DNA from: Anaeramoeba flamelloides
Taxonomy: Eukaryota; Metamonada; Anaeramoebidae
Direction of reading: 5' to 3'
Assembly (NCBI GenBank): GCA_027625915.1
Contig: JANTQA010000070.1
Span: 11,351,001 to 11,415,000, forward strand
Length of the DNA stretch: 64,000 nt
Shown here: one piece after another, positions 1 through 11,849 of the stretch
Layout: each line of letters opens with the position of its first letter
Position numbering within the stretch: the stretch's first letter is position 1
The notes under the pieces: model-generated
Databases searched by the model: none
Seen by the model: only the letters and a program-made list of their open reading frames with translations
Told to the model about the DNA's origin: nothing
Translations under genes and position numbers: made by a program

Positions 1-2378
1 TAAACCACCCAGTTTAATGGTAAAATTGTATTTATTTTTTGAATATTTTTTTTTTACTGAAAAATGTAAATTTTGAAGATTAATATTCAACTCATTTTGT
101 TTGAAAAGGAATTAACATCAAAGATAAGTGACTTATAACTGATCACACATAAATGGGATTAATCAATTAGAGAAATTATCTTTGAAAATAAAATTCCTGG
201 AGATATATCATTACTAATAATAATGGAATCTTCTATAAAATCTTTAAAAAAAAACAGAGTGATAACTATTTGTATACACTTCTACTCTTTGAAATACAAA
301 TAACCCAAACTATACTTGATTTATCGTTCCATTCTAAAAAAAAAAATTTGTGTTATCTAACCTTAAACAGTCAAAATACACAATAAAACTGTTTAGATAA
401 ACTCAAAAAATCTCTGGTATAACACTATGACTAAAATATTCAAACATGCTCAAAATTAAAAAAAAAAAACTTTTCAGAAGGTTTATGAAAAAAAATTGAA
501 AAAAAAATTTTTTTTCTTAAAGAAAAATAGTTATTATATTATTTTGAAAATAAATTAATTGTGTGAACATTAATTAAAAATATTTTTTTTTTGAGTTCCA
601 CCTTATATTGAAACTTTGAAACCAAACTACTATTCACTATTCTATTTGTGAAAAGAACCCAAAGTAATTCAAAGTTGAATCTTTCATTTTTCCAATTTTT
701 TAAAGATTTTTTTTTGATTAAATTTTTGGTTTTATTAAATTTGGTTTTGGATCTAGAAATGTGTTTATTGGAATGAGTGAAATTAAAAAAAGAGTAAACC
801 TAAAAAATAGACCTAAAAAGGTGTGTATTTAAAGTAAATCTTATCTTTTTAGAACACCAAACACAAAAAATCACCTTTCCAAAAAAATTTGTTAAAATCA
901 ATGAATGAAAAAAAAAAAAAAATGATAAAAGTCTATTTTTGAAGATTGGTTTTCTTTATCTTCTTTTTTTGAATGAATCTAAACAATTTATAACATTTAA
1001 TTTCTCGCACCATTACTATTTTTTATTATTTTACAAAACATTTTTTGAAAATTTGTTTTCAAAATTCTATTTTCAAATAATTTTATCAAACAAAACTAAT
1101 ATAAAGAATACTATTTCAAAAATTAGAAAAAAAGTAGTTGAATTCTTGGAATCAAAAATAATTACGATAAAATATTCAAACAAAACCAAAATAAAAGAAA
1201 AAATTTCAATCAGATTCAGAATTATTTTTAATTCTCATTTTAATAGAAAAATAAATAAATTATCAAATCAAACGAATTTGTCCAATAAATGTTTGTTCTC
1301 ATGAAGAATTCAATAAATATTCTATTTTAAGAACTCAAACTAGAATTAGATAACATAAATGAAAATAGGAATTTTAAAGTCATTTTGTAAAATTCTTTAG
1401 AAATAAAAAGTAATTTGTTTATCAAAAAATTTACAAACAAAAATATTTAAATGAAGAATTAAAAAGAAAACAAAATTAAATAATAAGCAATTTTATCAAT
1501 AATTATAAATATAAATAATGGATAAATTTTTATTTATTTATTTTTTTGTTTAATCAATTCTTTTAATAATTTTGATTTCCATTTTTTTTTTTAATTAGTA
1601 AATAAATATATTATACTTCGATATTTGATACTCCTTTATTTATTTAAATTATTTATTTATTTTATTAAAGAAATAATATAACGAATTCAATTATTTATAA
1701 ACTTTATTACTCAAAATTGGTAAAATTTACTACTCCCTTAAAAAATTTTAGGTTTTAATTATTTAACAAAAGTAATTTTTTTTTCCTTAAATGTCATAAT
1801 TATCCAAAAATATTTTCTGAAATTTATGGAACAATTTAATTCTTGGAAAATAAATGTTGAGAATACTTGAGTAAAAATTCAGAAAATCAGAGAACTATTC
1901 TTAAAAAATAATAGGTAACAAAAAAATAAATGAAAAATTCATAAAAGATCAAAGTAACTGTTTTGAAATAAATATTAAGGTGAAAACAAATTATAAATAA
2001 TATTTTTTAAAGAAATACAAGAATAAAACAAAAAAACAACATTTTTTATACAATTCAAACAAACTAATTATTTTATTCTTGAAAAAGACTTTGAATAAAA
2101 CAAATTTAATCAAAAAAGTTCAAACAAGGAAAATAAAAATGAGATCTCAAATTTTTATTTATTCCATCCCCATTTTATGAATTAATTATCATTAGAAATA
2201 TAATCAGTAAAAAAAAAAAACATTGAAATAAAAGTAATTATTTTCATTATTATTAAATAGTTATAGAAATAAAAAATCTAATCAGAAATTATTATAAAGA
2301 ACCAAGGAATTTTTTATAATTAACTTTTAAAAAAGTAATTAGAGGCATTTTATTTTTATTTTTATTTAGTTTTTTAAT
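1..2378. other. gene-poor A+T-rich spacer downstream of the DnaJ gene
   Basis: No convincing coding exon is visible on either strand. The only open frame of note, a 121-codon + strand frame at 939-1304, is Phe/Ile/Lys/Asn-rich, has no recognisable domain and looks like chance in low-complexity DNA. A TTAA-type transposon end (rc TTAAGGGAGTAGT) sits at about 1727-1741; its other end is not identified and may be outside the window. The DnaJ transcript should terminate toward this side. Confidence 0.5.
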
Positions 2379-5300
2379 TTATAAGATCTCCTCTATTTGT
2401 TGTTTTTTTTTAACTGGGATTGAAGAAGGGAACTCAACTTTAAATGTAATTATTAAATTACCTTTTTGGTTACCATATGATTTTGGCATTCCTGTATTCA
2501 AAACTCTAAATGATTGGTTTGGTTTGATTATTTTTTCACCTTTACCAAAATCCAAATGTAGATCATTTCCATCAATTTTTTTTAGATCAACCGATACCCC
2601 GGTTAATGCTTCCTTAAGTGAAATAGTTTTTTCATAATAAAGATCATCTCCTTTTCTTTTGTAAATTGAATGTGGTTTTTCTTTAATTACAAAAATGACA
2701 TCACCAGGTTCAATTCCAATTCTTCGATCTCCTTTTTTTTTATATCTAATTTCTTTACCATCAGCATAGCCTGGTTTGATTGGTATCTCGATTATTTCAG
2801 TTTCAGTTGTGTAATTTGAATTTGAAGAAAAAATTTTTCTTGAGATTTTTATTTTTTTTGTCCGTCCTGTGAATAATTCTTCCAAAGAGCATTTCAGTAT
2901 ATGTTTTGTATTTTTTCCTTTTTGTGGCTTTTGTTGTCGTCTTCCTCCCCCGCCCATTCCACCCATATCAAAGAAAGATGAAAATCCACCCATTCCGCCA
3001 GATCCGCCCATTCCACCCATTCCACCCATTCCACCCATTCCACCCATTCCACCCATTCCACCGAAAAGACTTGAAAAAATACCAAAGGCATCATTCTCAC
3101 TAAAAGAATAACCACCCATGCCTTCTTTTAAACCTTCTTCTCCATATTGATCATAAATTTTTTTTTTTTCAGCTATTTTTTGATGAAATAATCATTGTAA
3201 GAAATTTAAGAATTAGAATTTGTTTTTTTGCAATTAATTGTTAGGATTTTTTTAATTTTGGAATTACTTGATCAAATTCATTTTTGTACTTAAATATCTT
3301 GAAAACATAAACTCTATTTCAAAAATTGTGACTAATCTGAAATAATAAATTGAGAAAAATATATATATTTATTTATATTCAAGAATAACTAATTTTTAAA
3401 TCTTACCATTTGGGAAAAAAATTTCAACAAATTTTTTCATTTAAAACCTTAATAGAAAGTAAAAATGAAAAGTAAAATCAACTAAAAAGAAGAAACAAAT
3501 TAACTTTAAAGAATAATTAATTCCATTATTATCAATTTAATCAACAAAAAAAATTTAAACCTACTTGATTATCAAAATCTGATGAGTGGTTTTGGAGATC
3601 TCAAAAATGGTCAAATTTTTTCAACAAATTTTTTAATTATTGATCAATCAAAGAAAAAAGCCCAATACCAAAAGACAGTATTACAAAAAAATGTTATTTT
3701 GTTGAATCCTCCATTTTGTGTTTAATCATTTATTTTTTCTTCTTTTAAAAGATCTTACTTTTCCATTCCAGGTTCTATTAATGTTTCCAATTAAAAATCG
3801 TGTTTAACTTTTTTTCCCAATTACTTATTTTATTTCTTTGTGATTTTTTATTTTTAATGATATTTGAATTATAAAGGGGAAATAATTAAATCTTAATTCC
3901 TTAAAATTTTCTTTCAATTACTGGATTTGTAAGTTTCAAAAGAAATTATTTCAGATTTAGATAGTCTTTTAGTAATGTTCAAAAAATTTATAACTTGGAG
4001 TTTAAAAAATTGTTATTCTAATCACTTTAGGACTACGTTACCACCCTTGTTGGGGTTGAATAATTGTGTTATTTCACTTTCGCTTCTCAAAAAAATTTTC
4101 ACACAGAAGAAATTGGACAAAAAAAAAAAAAAACATTTTTTATCATCTTTACCTTTTCACGAAGAATATTTTTCTTTCCTTTTTAATGAAAAGGAAAATT
4201 GAACATTACAAAAAAAATAATTGCAAAAAATGGCTTTTGGGGATTTTCAAGTGCATTTAAAATTTGAGAGCATTTCAAACTTGTAAAAGAAAATTTAAAA
4301 AATATGTAGATGGGCTCTAGAAAATAGTGTGAGTATTGAAAGTTGAAACAGAAATTCTAAAATATTAAAATCAAAATTTGGCATGATCTAACAAGGTAAA
4401 ATTCGTTGAAATTGTGAAAATTTGAAAATTTCACATTTTTTCTAAAAGAAATTCTCCATGGACAAATATTACTTTGATTACATAACTCTTTAAAGGGTGA
4501 TTTTATACATTATTTCACTGTTTTCACCTGGAAGCGTAGTACTTAAGAGATTAGTCTCTATTATTTTTTTTTTTTTGCCCAATTTCTAAATAAGGAATCC
4601 TTATGTAGAACTATTTTTAATATTAAAAATAAACAGGGGTTTCCAAATCAAAGTAATTGGCAAACATTTTTCTCAATCTCTATTAAATTTAGGTAAAAAA
4701 ATTTAAGAGATAAGTCCCTTAAGCCAATACAATCCCTGAAATTGGAAAGGAAAAATTATCTTGTATCTGGTGTGGAGAACTGTTATTTTGGTTCTTAGCT
4801 GTTCAATTTTGAACTTGGTATGTATTTTATGAGTTGTTCAAAAAGGTAGTTTTTGACAGTTTATTTTTTTGATTTTTACTGGAATCTGAATTGAAGAGTC
4901 GAAGACGAATAGGTTGATAGGTATTTAAAAAAAATTGAGATTTTTGGTTTGTAAATTAAATTTTTTATTTTTGTTTGGTATTATTTGGGGCTTTTTAAAA
5001 AATTGATTTTTTTTTAGTTAATTGAGCAAAAGGGAAATTAATATTTATCTGAAATGCCAAAAATCACCTTTTTTTCAACTTACTTTCCCATACCTAATCG
5101 CCTTACACTCTTAAATCCTGATTTCGGAAACAATCAAAAAACACAAATTCTTTATCAAAAAGTGCCATTTTGTACCAACTCTTTTAATCTCATACCAAGT
5201 GGAAGATCGATCAGTTAAGAACCAAAATAACAAGTCTCCACACCAGACACAAGATAACCTTTTTTTGAAATTTCAGGGATTGTAAAACTTCTAAGAATTA

Positions 5301-6006
5301 AACCAAAAAGACTGATCAACATTTTTTAAAATAAAACTTTGGGTATTGACTTTTTTTATGGCATGTGTATCATTTTTTTACTTTGATAATTTTCCCTTTG
5401 AAAAAAGTTAAAGAAGAACACACAATTTTGGAGTTTTAAGTGGTCATTCTTTCTAAACCTACCACCATTGAAACAAAAAGAAAAATGGTCCAAGTATTCG
5501 TCTGGTTTACAATTCAAATTACAGTAGACAAAAGAGATTAAATTTATGTGTGTCAATTAAAAAATCTCGGGTATGTAAAAAAAAGATCAGCTGAAGTTAC
5601 AAGAAAGTAAAGATCGTACTCAAAAAAATTTAAAATAGAATTAATTAAAAAGTGTTTCTTCTTTGACTCTACTTTGAAAGTAAATTGGTTTTTTCCCTTG
5701 AAAAAAATACAAAATAAAAAAAAAAAAAAAAACAAAAAAAATTTACGATCTGATAAAACATCATAAGCTTCTGAAATTTCCTTAAATTTTGTTTTTGCTT
5801 GATCTTTGTTGTTTGGGTTTTTGTCTGGATGCCATTTCTGTAAATATTTTTAGAAAAACAGAAACAAATATTAACAAAAGTGTTTGAAGAGGCATTAATA
5901 AAAAAAATTAAGTTTGTACCAGAACAAGTTTTCGGTAAGCTTTTTTAATTTGAGGAAGTGAGGCATTTTTAGAAACTCCTAATATACCATAGTAGTCTTT
6001 TCCCAT
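2379..6006 (-). CDS. type II DnaJ/Hsp40 co-chaperone (DNAJB1-like), three exons
   Basis: Cytosolic or nuclear Hsp40 that would stimulate the Hsp70 ATPase and deliver substrates. Exons on the minus strand are 6006-5920 (start [11 protein letters not shown]), 5837-5747 and 3172-2379. Lengths 87, 91 and 794 nt sum to 324 codons, giving 323 residues, close to the roughly 340 usual for DNAJB1. The J domain (about residues 3-70) has the HPDK motif in [13 protein letters not shown] and ends in [12 protein letters not shown] Gly/Met region with many GGM repeats follows, then the two beta-sandwich C-terminal domains with no zinc finger, ending [10 protein letters not shown] and TAA. Donors are GTACAA and GTAAAT; acceptors are ACAG and ATAG. 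Intron 1 is 82 nt, but intron 2 (5746-3173) is 2574 nt and interrupts the J domain between LSD and [11 protein letters not shown]; its phases join exactly. The GGM tract may vary in length between alleles. Confidence 0.93.
4543..4722. mobile_element. 180-bp TTAA-terminated MITE
   Basis: Starts TTAAGAGATTAGTCTC and ends with the inverted counterpart GAGATAAGTCCCTTAA. The inverted arms extend inward with a shared run near GCCAATT. The ends resemble those of the 8378-9315 element, of which this looks like a short internally deleted relative. TTAA at both borders suggests a piggyBac-type target, but no transposase is present. Confidence 0.7.
4729..5285. repeat. foldback element with arms of about 240 bp
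   Basis: The left arm begins ACAATCCCTGAAATTGG and includes TCTGGTGTGGAGAACTG. The reverse complement recurs at 5190-5284, including CAGTCTCCACACCAGA-like sequence, and weaker pairing continues inward to about 4960/5050. Arms have diverged appreciably, so it is not recent. It abuts the TTAA of the preceding MITE inside the DnaJ intron. Confidence 0.7.
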
Positions 6007-6245
6007 TATTGTAAAAATCTAAAACAAAATAACAAATTTAATTAGCTATTGAATTGAAAAAATGACGAAATATCAAGATAAATTTTTTAATAAATTCTCA
6101 ATCAAGTCTTAGTTTTTGTTTTGATTTCACAGATTTATTTTCTTTTAGGACTTGTTATTTTGAAAACATTCTTATTTTTTTTATTGTTGGATTTTGTTTT
6201 TATTTCTCAAAAACAAAAGAAACAAATCTCTCCAAAGAAAAACTT

Positions 6246-7627
6246 TTTAAAGGATCACAATTCAAAAAACAACAAGTCAAAATTTTCAAATATTTTATAT
6301 GTGGTATTTTCTACTTACAAATTTTGTATATGAAAAATGTCAAAAAATTCTGATCAACAAAGAAACCCATAAAAGGAAATATATGCAAGTGTTCAAATTT
6401 TTATTTTCAATTGTTTATGAAAAAGAGATGAATAAGCAAGTTAAATCCATTTTTATTACTTACCTAATAAACAGTTTTAACACTTGTTTATTTACATATT
6501 CATCATTATTATACAATACCAAGACTTTGTGGTTAGGAAGATTAATAAAAAGAACTGTTTTTCTTTTTGGAGATAATTCTTTTGGTTAACCGAAAAAAAG
6601 CTTTAATAATTATAACAACTATTTAAAATAATATTAATTATTTTGTAATCCGTTAAATATATCAATTGTATAAAGTTTTAAAGACACTTCCAAATTTTAC
6701 TTTGAAATTGTGTTTTTGTTCTATTTCGAAATTCGATTTTTCAAAAGAAACTTTTCTTAAAGATATTTGATAATCGATTATTGTTCTCCTCAAAATTCAA
6801 AATCATTTTTTTCATTCAAAAATGATTTAAATTGTTTTAACAATTTTGGTGAATAAGATCATACAATTTGTTCAAAATTGAAAATTATTTTTTTATTTTT
6901 TTTTAATATTTTGAAAACTTGAAAATTACTTTTTTCAAAACAAATAAAGAATAATAAAAATTTTAATTCAATAGATCTGAATTTCATTTATAAAATAAAG
7001 TTAAGCTTCAATCAAATTTTAATTTATTGAAATTCCTATGATTCCATTTGTTTTATTGGCTGAGATTTTGATTGAAATATTAATAATGAAAAAGATTAAA
7101 AAAATAAAAATTTTCAATTAAAATTAATACTTTCCACCCTATACAGGTATTTGAACAATAAATGGGGAAAAAATTTCACTTCATCTTCGTTTTCTATTTT
7201 TTTTTTTAACAAAGAAAATTTCAAAAAATAGATGGTAATTTGTGATCTCACTTTATTAGTTTGGCACTTTTTATTTCAGTTTGATTTTTGGGTGAACTAT
7301 TGAATGCTAAATGCAATCAAGAATTCTGTATTGAAAATATAATAATCAACCGAAATTTGATCCCATTTGAATTTCAAATACCAGTAACTAAAAATATAAA
7401 TTAGATGTTTAAAGTATTAACTTAATTGACAATAAAAATAATGTACAACTTTTAGTTTTATATAAGAAATATGGAATTTTGGATTTTAAAAAATAGACTC
7501 AAATTAATAAATTGTTTAAATTGGGTTTAGTCCATACATTTCTCAAGCAAAAAACAAATGACAAAAAATGGTTTTTAAAGATATTGATATTATTATATTT
7601 TATATTTGAAAAGCACTGCCAACTTAA
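6246..7627. mobile_element. TTAA-bounded non-autonomous element, long family, copy 1
   Basis: Collinear along most of its length with 36848-37957. Shared landmarks include TGTCAAAAAATTCT, TTTTGGTTAACC, AAATTCGATTTTTCAAAA and CTCCTCAAAATTCAAAATCA. The right border is the TTAA at 7624-7627 and the left is placed at the TTAA near 6246. No transposase frame survives. A GGTATTTGAA...AAATGGGGAAAAA module at about 7147 is shared with 20655 and 40404. Confidence 0.65.
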
Positions 7628-8381
7628 GCCATTAGCATCACCATTAATTCAGTTATAATCAAAGTATATTGTAATTGGGTGTGAATGATATTAGTGTACC
7701 AGGGCTCAGATAGTTCTAAAAAATCTATTATAATTGTTATTGGACTATGAATTATTATATTTTTATACTGATGATTACTATTTAATAATGTCATTTAGGA
7801 ATTTTTTTATAATTCCTAATCCAAATCTAATAATAGAAACTCAAAATAATATTACACTATTTAATAACTCATATTTAGAACTTACAAAAGTAAATATTTT
7901 TTTATTTTTCTAATTTCAAAGATTTTATAAATAATCATCAACACCAAAACCCCAAAGACTAATTAGTTTTGTTTCCTTTTTATATAAGGCTAATTGTAAT
8001 ATCAATATATTTCAAATATTTCAGAAATAATTTGTCAAAAAACTTTATTGCTTTATTATTTAATTTGTTTTAAAAAAAATTGAATTTTTTAGCAACTAAT
8101 CTACATTTCTAGACAAATTTAAGAAGGCTTTTTTGCAACTTTGAAGTCTGAAAATCAATAGTTCAACCTTTAAATTTGTTGTAAAGTGCAGATTTTTTTC
8201 TGAAATTCTTGGATTTTTTGACTTATACCAAGATCATTTTTAATTGATGAGATAAAAAAATATTACTACTTGACAAATCAATTTTTTAGAGACATTTAGA
8301 CCATTGTGTGTTCATGTAATTACACCCAATAACAACTTACTTTAATATTATGCTTCTCCTTGGTATATGGTAATACCTTAA
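7624..8381. mobile_element. 758-bp TTAA-terminated element, copy in reverse of 41210-41962
   Basis: Left end TTAAGCCATTAGCATCACC; right end reads inward as TTAAGGTATTACCATATACC. Subterminal motifs GTAATTGGGTGTGAATG and TAGTGTACCAGGGCTCA match the opposite end of the 41210-41962 element, so the copies are inverted relative to each other. The imperfect terminal inverted repeats are about 80-90 bp. Its border TTAAs are shared with the neighbours on both sides. Confidence 0.75.
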
Positions 8382-9315
8382 GGGACTAGTCTATATTAAA
8401 TTTTTTTAGGTAAATTTAATAGAGATTTAGAATTTTTTTTGCCAATTACTTAGATTTCAAATCAAAGTAAAAAACTTCTTAGTATATTAACTAAATCTTG
8501 CTAAATGACATTCATTAAATTTAGTTATTGTTTTTATAGAAATAAAAAATTTTTGCATTTTTTCACTTTTTTGAAAGTTGCTTTTTTTCAACTTGTAGCA
8601 AAAATACAAAAAATAAAAAAAAATATGAGCTTGAAAGCAAAACCTTGTTATGTTTGTAGAAGACGTACAAAAAATAGTTTGAAAAATGAACCTGAAAGGG
8701 TTTTTTTGGATTTGCATGAAAACATAGTTTGATTCGAAAAAAATATACAATATATGCTTTACTCTAAATAAAAGATTTTCTTTCTTTTCTTGTACCATTC
8801 TTTTTTTTCATGAATCTACTTTTTCAGTTTACATTCTTTTGTTTTTGTTGAATTTGAAGTTTTTTTAAGTGTTCCCAAATTACCATCCCAAAAGTTTTTG
8901 TCAGAGTCAAAAAAAATCCAAGAAAAGAATAAGAACTATTTTTTAAAAAAGTAATTATTGATAAAACTAATTGAGTTCTTTATAGATTCAAGTTGGATGA
9001 ATAGAAGTGAAGGAGAAAATATTCACCAGTTTTAAATTATTTTTTCGTTTTTAAAAATGAGAATAAATATTATTTTTGAGAAAATAAATAAATCAAAAAT
9101 TAATCAAAATTTCTCATCAGTTTAAGATTTTTTTCAAAAAAAAATATTTTAAAGTCACTTTTTTTGACAGAATTGTAAAATTTTAAAAAAACAAGAACTA
9201 AAACTTCTAACATTGAAAAAACCCGTGTATTTTCAATTTTAAACCTATTTCAAGATAAGGATTCCTTATTTATTTATTGGACAAAAAAAAAAATTAATAG
9301 AGATTAGTCCCTTAA
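8378..9315. mobile_element. 938-bp TTAA-terminated element
   Basis: Left end TTAAGGGACTAGTCTA and right end GAGATTAGTCCCTTAA are inverted. The end sequences match those of the 180-bp MITE at 4543-4722, including an ATAAGGATTCCTTAT block near 9256. The interior (about 8490-9230) has only short overlapping frames with no recognisable domain, so it is non-autonomous. Confidence 0.65.
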
Positions 9316-11849
9316 ATAAATTTTATTATAGATATTTGCAAAACGGGAAGAAATTGTTTATTAAAAGTTACCCAAACTTGATTAAACATATGAATTAGGT
9401 GATTTGAAAAACTACCATAGAAACTTTTCCGAATAAAATACAATAAATATTTGAAAATTTTTAATTCCTTTTTCATTTTGTAAATTTTTTTCAGGAGTTT
9501 CGAGCAAAACATTTTATTATTTTAAATGTGAGGCAACTTTTGAAAAATAGATGATGAAACGAAATATACTTTGTTAAGAACTTATTTAAATATTAAAGGT
9601 ATCACTTTTTCAATAAATGGAAATTTATAAAAATATTTTAATAACTGTTTTTGAATTTATCTGTAAAATAATATAAATATATATATATACCTTTTAATAT
9701 TCAAGAACGACAAATAATTAAATATGATTTATAATGAACTTTTAAATCATTCTAAATAATTAAAAACCAGATAGATAAAAATAATAAAAATAAAAATGCA
9801 AAAAAATAACAACAAGTAAGTCACAATTTAGAAAAGACAATTACGGAATTTTTTATTACTGAACTTTTACTGTTTAAAATTTTAAACAACAAGATTTTTT
9901 GCTAATCATTAAATTCATTTTAAAAGACATAATCTAGTCTCAATTTTTTTATTGATTATTTGTCTTTTCAAAGATTTTTTTTTTTTTTTAAACATGATCT
10001 TTTACAAAACAAAAAGTGTCAACAAAAACAAAAAAAGAAAACAAATTGAAAAAAAAAATTTTGAAAGAAAAACAAAAATTTGAAAATAAAAACAAAAATT
10101 TTTACACATGAAAAACAAAAAAAAATTTTGAAAGAAAAACAAAAATTTGAAAATGAAAAAAATTTCAAAATTAAAAAAAATGATTCTGATCCAAAAATTT
10201 GAAAATATTTTTTTAATAAGAATACAGTATAAACCTTTAAAAAACTTCCATTAATTGTATAAAGTTAAAAAAAAAATTGAAAAATAGTTTAATATCTCTT
10301 TTTTTGGAATATAGTTTAAAAATATATAAACTCCTTTTCAATTAAAGGGATCCAGTATAATTGATGAAATACAACTTATCCTATGAGTTTAAGTAATTAT
10401 TCTTCTCAAAATAATTTTTAATTTTAAGATTAAAATCCTTTTTTCTCATTTAGTAAATTAATTCAGGGGTATATTATTAAATTTCAAAATTGGTCAAATT
10501 GAATTTTTTCATATTTTTGAAGAGTTTCTTGATTATTATTATTGGTATGATGGTTTTTAATGGTTTTTTATTATTGTGGGAGGAAAAATCAAAAAGATTA
10601 TTTTGTGATTGGTAGTATTTTATAACTTAAATTGTAGAATACTCAAAATATTGAAATCATCGATACTAAATATTTTCATAAATTTGTTTGAAAATCAATT
10701 TTAACCACAAAAATTAATTGAAAATTTTTTGCCCTTAAAACAAGTTTCCAAAGTCTAATTGGTCTCTTAATTATTTTATTTCTCAAAATCCTAGCCAAAA
10801 TTTTCTTGTATACCTCCCAAACATCCAAACCACCGAGATATACTCTAGCATAATCTAAATTACCCTAACATATCTTAACCTACCCGTAAAGGATGCTTTA
10901 AATACCTACAGTCAATATATTTCAATGTGATTGACTATTTTGAAAAAAATGAGAATTTGATCAAAATTGAAATTTAACTAAATTTGAAATCTAATAATTT
11001 ATCCCTTTTTTTGTGTTAAAATCAAATAAATCAAATAAACACCTTTGACTTTTTTTTTATAAATAAAATATTTAAATTTTCAAGTTTACTTTATTTTTTC
11101 TATTATTCTTAGTGGTTTTAATCATTTCTAGAGTAAAAAATATGTTTAAAAAAAAATTAAGATATTTCAAATAGTACCAAAATTTTCTAAAAATAAAATA
11201 ATTGTGCTAAATTTTTATAAAAATATAAATTAAAACCAAACGAATTATATTGATGTAATAACAGAGTTCGGGTGTTTTGAACTATTTTTTATTACTTTTT
11301 TTCATTATTAAAGTTTTAAGTATTTTTTTCTAAAAAAAAAATCCCTTAACTTTTAATAATACAAATATTTTGTTAAATTCAACTAATTTTGCTCTACATT
11401 TTTAATAAAATAGAATAATTTGAAACCGAAAAAAAAAAACTTGTTTCGAGATTTATTTTAAAATAACATCTTCCCATATCCTTTTCTATCTCATTCAAAC
11501 TATTTTTTACTTTTACATTTGATAACAATTTTTTTCTATTTATTATATATTATTTTAAAAACATTATTCTACAGATTATTAAGCCCGATAACAGTACTTA
11601 TAGTTAATAGTAGAATAATAAACTTGTGAAATATTACATTATATGAAGATTACACTGTTCTTAATTAAAAAAAAAAAAAAAAAAATTATTTGTTTTCAAA
11701 AAATTATAAAGCTATTCAATAAAAAAGAAAAAAAGTTTTCAAAATTTATTTTTCTGATTAAAACAAGATAAAAAAAAAACAATTATTATAAAAATAAAGA
11801 AAGTATGATAATAAAAATAAAAATAAAAAATTAATAATAACATTCAAAA
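9316..11849. other. intergenic A+T-rich spacer
   Basis: I see no gene. At about 10049 and 10121 a 70-odd-bp A-rich unit containing TTTTGAAAGAAAAAC and AAATTTGAAAAT is directly repeated. A few C-containing words near 10800-10900 (CTACCCGTAAAGG and similar) have no obvious meaning. The downstream flank of the large TPR gene lies at the right edge. Confidence 0.45.

Larger units (their letters stand above)
3175..5745 (-). other. 2.57-kb intron in the DnaJ gene, filled with mobile-element debris
   Basis: Bounded by a GTAAAT donor (5746/5745) and an AAATAG acceptor (3174/3173). It holds a 180-bp TTAA-type MITE (4543-4722), an adjoining foldback element (4729-5285), and a stretch at about 3476-3960 that resembles 33780-34200 and 36480-36720. 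Short open frames inside it have no domain and are not retained as genes. No extra exon is needed because the flanking J-domain residues are contiguous. Confidence 0.8.

Noticed and set aside
939-1304. 121-codon + strand frame
   Set aside because: Low-complexity Phe/Ile/Lys/Asn composition, no domain, no neighbouring exons with splice signals.
2869-3115. Three Pro/His/Trp-rich frames on both strands at 2869-3115
   Set aside because: They are frame shadows of the GGM repeat in DnaJ exon 3.
8487-8798. Overlapping frames at 8487-8798 (minus) and 8505-8732 (plus)
   Set aside because: They lie inside the 8378-9315 element, have no recognisable motif, and overlap each other on opposite strands.
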